Assembly (NCBI GenBank): GCA_021820165.1
Contig: JAKADW010000009.1
Coordinates: forward strand, 1-8,590
Source: Bacillota bacterium
Lineage (GTDB): Bacteria > Bacillota_E > Sulfobacillia > Sulfobacillales > Sulfobacillaceae
Direction of reading: 5' to 3'
DNA: 8,590 bases
Shown here piece after piece: positions 5,770 through 8,590 of this stretch (positions within the stretch are counted from its first letter, which is position 1; each line of letters begins with the position of its first letter). The translations under genes were made by a program, and so were the position numbers. The notes beneath the pieces are model-generated. The model did no database searches and was not told the origin of the DNA. It saw nothing but the letters and a program-made list of their open reading frames with translations.

Positions 5770-7098
5770 CTAGTCTTGGTAAACGATTCGGGTGGATGGG
5801 ATTTGCTGTAAAGCAGGGTTTTGCTCATAAAGGTGTTGCAGTGCGTCTTGGAGCACTAGGAGAGCCTCGTCAACCTCGCCCTTGGTGACCGTCATTGGTG
5901 GAGCGATACGTATGACGTTCCCATCCAATCCGCCCTTTCCAATGAGTAAGCCCCGCTTTTTGGTTTCCTCGAGTAAATCGGCCGCCAAATCAGGTGCAGG
6001 CTCTTTATCCCGGCGAACCAATTCTAACCCTTGCATGAGGCCCTTACCGCGAACGTCACCGATCACAGGAAAGCGATCCGCCAGCTCTTCGAGGCCCGCC
6101 CGAAGCTTTTCGCCGCGGACTCGGGCGACTTCCGTCAAGTTTTCTTGCTCCATAATGTCCAGCGTTGCCAAGGCGGCGCGCATAGACAGCGGGTTCCCTC
6201 CGAATGTGGCGATAGTAGGTCCACGGTATGCGCTAGCCACCCTATCGGTAGTGAGCGTCGCCCCGATAGGAAGACCATTGGCAAGACCCTTGGCAAACGT
6301 CATGATGTCCGGCGTAACCCCGTAATGGTCAATGCCAAAGCTTTTACCGGTACGTCCAAATCCCGTCTGCACCTCATCGTCAATAAAGAGCGCCCCATAC
6401 TTCCGAGCGATTTCCACAGTCTCCTGGAAGAATGCTTGCGGCGGCGTAATGAAGCCCCCAACCCCTTGTATGGGTTCGGCCAAAAAGGCGGCAATGCGCC
6501 CCGAAGTGCTGGTGCGGATAAATTCATCTAAATCCTTGGCGCACTCGAGCCCGCAGGTGTCGGGCCGTTTGCCAAACGGACAACGATAGCAGTAGGCATT
6601 ATGCGCTTGGCGAATAGGCAGCGACATCCCGGCGCCGCCGAGCTTCCAATTGGCCTGTCCGGTTAGCCCCATCCCAACCTGTGATCGTCCCGAGTAACTA
6701 TGGCGAAGGGTCACCACTTCCTGGTTGCCAGTGGCCAACTGCGCCATGGTAATGGCGGTCTCGTTGGCCTCAGTTCCGCTGGTGGTAAAAAAACTCTTCT
6801 GTAAACCCTTGGGCGCCATTTGGGCTAAGCGCTCGGAAAGTCGAACCATGGGTTCGGTCACGTAGAGGGTGGACGTATGCACCAACCGACTCGCCTGGTC
6901 GCTAATCGCCGCCGTCACCGTGGGATGGGCATGACCCACCGATACGGTGAGAATTCCTCCAAAAAAATCCAAATATGATTGCCCTGCTTCATCGAACACC
7001 CGCCGGCCCTCCCCATGGGACAACACCAATGGCTGGGCGTAATAGGGAGACACCGCGGGCACCAGATACTTCTGCTGTCGCTCGACCAGGTCGCTCAT
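5770..7098 (-). CDS. Class III PLP aminotransferase, AGXT2-like (beta-alanine/3-aminoisobutyrate type)
   Basis: This is a 442-residue cytoplasmic transaminase, of standard length for the family. TTSGTEAN (105-112) binds the cofactor phosphate, DEVQTGFGRTG (241-251) supplies the aspartate (Asp241) that holds the pyridine nitrogen, and Lys270 in TFAKGLANGLP forms the Schiff base. A Cys cluster, AYCYRCPFG then TCGLEC (Cys170, 173, 182, 186), is typical of the AGXT2-like subgroup. These enzymes move an amino group from beta-alanine, 3-aminoisobutyrate or alanine to pyruvate or glyoxylate. The dehydrogenase 11 bases downstream uses the semialdehydes made from the first two, so a beta-amino acid substrate is most likely. 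Ordinary 4-aminobutyrate transamination is possible but would not need a CoA-acylating partner. The ATG at 7098 has AAGGAGG 7 bases upstream. Other steps of reductive pyrimidine breakdown are not in this window. Confidence 0.9.
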   Translation of the reverse strand: MSDLVERQQKYLVPAVSPYYAQPLVLSHGEGRRVFDEAGQSYLDFFGGILTVSVGHAHPTVTAAISDQASRLVHTSTLYVTEPMVRLSERLAQMAPKGLQKSFFTTSGTEANETAITMAQLATGNQEVVTLRHSYSGRSQVGMGLTGQANWKLGGAGMSLPIRQAHNAYCYRCPFGKRPDTCGLECAKDLDEFIRTSTSGRIAAFLAEPIQGVGGFITPPQAFFQETVEIARKYGALFIDDEVQTGFGRTGKSFGIDHYGVTPDIMTFAKGLANGLPIGATLTTDRVASAYRGPTIATFGGNPLSMRAALATLDIMEQENLTEVARVRGEKLRAGLEELADRFPVIGDVRGKGLMQGLELVRRDKEPAPDLAADLLEETKKRGLLIGKGGLDGNVIRIAPPMTVTKGEVDEALLVLQDALQHLYEQNPALQQIPSTRIVYQD

Positions 7099-7119
7099 GA
7101 AAATCCCTCCTTGAGGTCG

Positions 7120-7220
7120 ATTATACGCTCTTCAACTTCTCTTTTTCTGGACGTTGTGTCTATCGTTACCATTGGACCTAACACTTTGTCGGAGACCTCT
7201 TGTTCACGTCCCAAGACCTC
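7120..7220 (-). promoter_or_regulatory. Candidate control region of the aminotransferase operon
   Basis: A consensus TATAAT lies on the minus strand at 7125-7120, giving a very short leader of about 15 bases that still includes the AAGGAGG site. No good -35 is seen 17 bases upstream (AGAAAA). Further up, the heptamer GAGGTCT (minus strand) is repeated directly at 7220-7214 and 7199-7193. Starts are 21 bases apart, two helical turns, as expected for tandem binding by an activator. The TATAAT could also be chance in an A/T-rich patch. Confidence 0.3.
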
Positions 7221-7676
7221 ATACACCGTCCCCGGTTTCGGTATTGGCAGCGGGTTACTTTGGGCCGGTCTGGTGTTGACGGCAGAGGGCTCTTTTACCG
7301 CACCCTTCGTAGTCGACCTGGGGGCGGTAATGTGTCGACATGGGCCCTGACAATGCCAAACAAAAACCCCATCCATTTACCATTAAAAAGAACGGTTCAT
7401 TTGACTCAACTATTTGCTAGCCGGATGATGCACCAATGGCGGACTAAGGCACCTTTTTCTTCTCGTTACCCAGTTTGCCACCGCACCATTCCCATTCCTT
7501 GATTCGTTGGGTTTTGCCCTCCGTTGGGATCCCCCGAAAGTCAGGTCTTATCCGTCATGGCAATGGCCCTGCGTGTGAGCGATACCGCCACAAGCATCAC
7601 GTGGGCCCTCTCATCCTACACGAGGACCAGGGCGACCCGTCTGGACTATCTGTTTGATAAACCGCTTACCTGCACC
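7221..7676. other. Gap between CoxG-like gene and aminotransferase, no supported gene
   Basis: No frame over this stretch shows recognisable motifs together with a ribosome binding site. On the plus strand a run at 7441-7569 reads like protein in one frame (FLLVTQFATAPFPFLDSLGF), then stops; the next plausible piece (7570-7670) is in another frame. This could be an eroded gene, but I find no family match. No hairpin with a T run follows the CoxG-like gene on the minus strand. Confidence 0.35.
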
Positions 7677-8120
7677 CTAGGTCGTCTTCCGGGCCATTTT
7701 AGCAATGCGCCCAAAGAATTGGCTCATGAGCAGCGATGCCGCTCCCGACAAGACCCGCTGCCCCACCCTGGCCATGCCACCCTCGAAGTGGGCTTCTCCA
7801 TCGTAGAGGACGATCGAGCCTTTCTCCGTCTCCTCGAACCGGACCTGAAGCGCGATGAAAAGTGTGCCATTTGGGCCTTCCCCATCCATTTTCAGGCGGA
7901 ACGATTGATTTTCTAGGACATCTTCAAAAGCAATGATTCCCGTATAGCCCCCTCGAAGACCGGGAATGCCGATATCGATTTCGGCTCGATATCGCCCCCC
8001 GCCTGCGTCTTCCAACTTTTTCAGGCCAGGCATGGCGTCGACCAAAACCTCAGGATCGATCAAGAGACGGTAGGAGACGCTCGGCGCCGCTTGGATGGCC
8101 TTCCGACCATGAATTTCCAC
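7677..8120 (-). CDS. coxG: CoxG-like SRPBCC-fold protein
   Basis: This 147-residue protein matches the CoxG family (carbon monoxide dehydrogenase subunit G). Members have an SRPBCC lipid- or ligand-binding fold and, in aerobic CO oxidisers, help recruit the molybdenum CO dehydrogenase to the membrane. Family marks include DPEVLVDAMPGLKKLE (22-37), the YRAEIDIGIPGLRGGYTG strand pair (44-61), and GGMARVGQRVLSGAASLLMSQFF (114-136) in the C-terminal helix. There is no membrane-anchoring extension, which some members have. The GTG at 8120 has a GAGGGG site about 4 bases upstream. No CO or xanthine dehydrogenase subunit gene is visible, so its partner is unknown; homologues also occur beside other molybdenum hydroxylases or alone. 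The family assignment is firm, the role is inferred. Confidence 0.82.
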   Translation of the reverse strand: MEIHGRKAIQAAPSVSYRLLIDPEVLVDAMPGLKKLEDAGGGRYRAEIDIGIPGLRGGYTGIIAFEDVLENQSFRLKMDGEGPNGTLFIALQVRFEETEKGSIVLYDGEAHFEGGMARVGQRVLSGAASLLMSQFFGRIAKMARKTT

Positions 8121-8321
8121 GAGACCCCTCGCTTTCCCTGAAATGGAGTAGATGAAGCGTTGGTCCAGGCACGGTTATGAGCCACCGCCGCCCTCTAAAC
8201 CCGCCGGTGATGGCAATCCATCGCCCAGGACATCCAACCAATAAAAAATCCTATGCACGAGGAGAAGTAGAGTTGCTACGAAAGAGAGGGAATAGGGGTG
8301 TGATGAGCCTCACAGACCGGG
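8121..8321. other. Spacer upstream of the CoxG-like gene
   Basis: No gene is supported here. A small inverted repeat (GGTGATGG 8206-8213, CCATCGCC 8218-8225, one wobble pair on the plus strand) and a weak dyad (TGTGA/TCACA near 8299-8315) are the only structures. No clear promoter or terminator separates the truncated gene on the right from the CoxG-like gene, so the two might be co-transcribed. Confidence 0.3.
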
Positions 8322-8590
8322 TCACTGGGGTTGGAGATGCTTCACCACCTCGGCGATGCGGGCACGGACTTTTTTATAATCCACCGCAGCCCACCGCTCC
8401 AAGAGCGGAATGAACCGTTCATCCCCATCGCGTTCAATCTTGTCAAGAAATTCCCAAATCATAGTGCGGTTGCGATCCTTGAGATAAGCCATGGAGGCGG
8501 GACTGACCCACGCCTCGAGCCATCGGGTCCACTCGTCGAAGAGTTCTTGTATCCGTATCCGTCGAGCGATCTCCCATCCGCGTTCCGTGA
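8322..8590 (-). CDS. C-terminal part of an unrecognised helical protein, cut by the window edge
   Basis: The minus strand is open from the right edge to a TGA at 8324-8322, giving 88 residues of a protein whose start lies outside the window. The piece is strongly helical and charged: an amphipathic run with RIQELFDEWTRWLEAWV (about residues 11-27), SMAYLKDRNRTMIWEFLDKI (31-50), FIPLLERW, and a final basic helix VRARIAEVVKHLQPQ. It is rich in Trp and has no Cys or membrane segment. The residue pattern and codon use look like a true gene. I recognise no family; it may be a DNA-binding or scaffolding protein. It is on the same strand as the CoxG-like gene, 201 bases ahead of it. Confidence 0.65.
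   Translation of the reverse strand, partial: TERGWEIARRIRIQELFDEWTRWLEAWVSPASMAYLKDRNRTMIWEFLDKIERDGDERFIPLLERWAAVDYKKVRARIAEVVKHLQPQ

Noticed and set aside
7095..7376. A 93-residue minus-strand frame whose stop overlaps the aminotransferase start as ATGA
   Set aside because: The overlap is tempting, but there is no ribosome binding site at its start, the N-terminal half is composed like random sequence, the codon pattern lacks the G/C-rich third positions of the real genes, and it crosses the likely operon promoter. A chance open frame is more likely.
265..7429. Shared 12-mer TAGCCGGATGAT at 265-276 and 7418-7429, as if ends of a mobile element
   Set aside because: One or two identical 12-mers are expected by chance in a window of this length; similarity does not extend and no transposase lies between.
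7970..7994. Two CGATATCG octamers 17 bases apart
   Set aside because: They lie inside the CoxG-like coding sequence and follow from its Glu-Ile-Asp-Ile and Tyr-Arg-Ala-Glu codons, so no regulatory meaning is needed.

Overview
The window looks like bacterial chromosomal DNA of mid to moderately high GC. Genes are compact, and most starts have strong AGGAGG-type ribosome binding sites and occasional GTG codons, which suggests a Gram-positive host. An acidophilic firmicute of the Sulfobacillus type is my guess from the overall look of the proteins. No sequence search was possible, so the taxonomy is inference.

Layout. Bases 1-859 hold no complete gene: a short open C-terminal piece (1-105), then apparently non-coding DNA ending in a promoter and hairpin-rich leader. 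On the plus strand, 896-2305 encodes a 12-helix MFS transporter of the oxalate/formate antiporter (OFA) type. A 49-residue single-helix protein (2387-2536) follows, preceded by a consensus ribosome binding site. A long bidirectional terminator hairpin (2555-2594) closes this unit. Everything to the right is on the minus strand. Reading from the right edge, it runs: a truncated helical protein of unknown function (8322-8590), a stand-alone CoxG-like SRPBCC protein (7677-8120), a 578-base gap, an AGXT2-like class III aminotransferase (5770-7098), a CoA-acylating methylmalonate/malonate-semialdehyde dehydrogenase (4310-5758), a 400-base gap, a LysR-type regulator (2972-3910), and a 66-residue single-helix membrane protein (2662-2862) that converges on the same terminator.

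How the genes work together. The aminotransferase and dehydrogenase are translationally linked. As a pair they would convert beta-alanine or 3-aminoisobutyrate, through malonate or methylmalonate semialdehyde, to acetyl-CoA or propionyl-CoA. The OFA transporter probably moves a small carboxylate, but nothing in the sequence fixes its substrate. A perfect 6-bp dyad of LysR-box form (TGATAT-N11-ATATCA) lies between the regulator and the 66-residue gene. It is centred about 66 bases upstream of the start predicted from the best promoter match, so the clearest inferred target of the regulator is that small membrane protein. The points most worth following are the two tiny membrane proteins that length-filtered gene calling would miss or mis-start, and the regulator-operator-small protein module.
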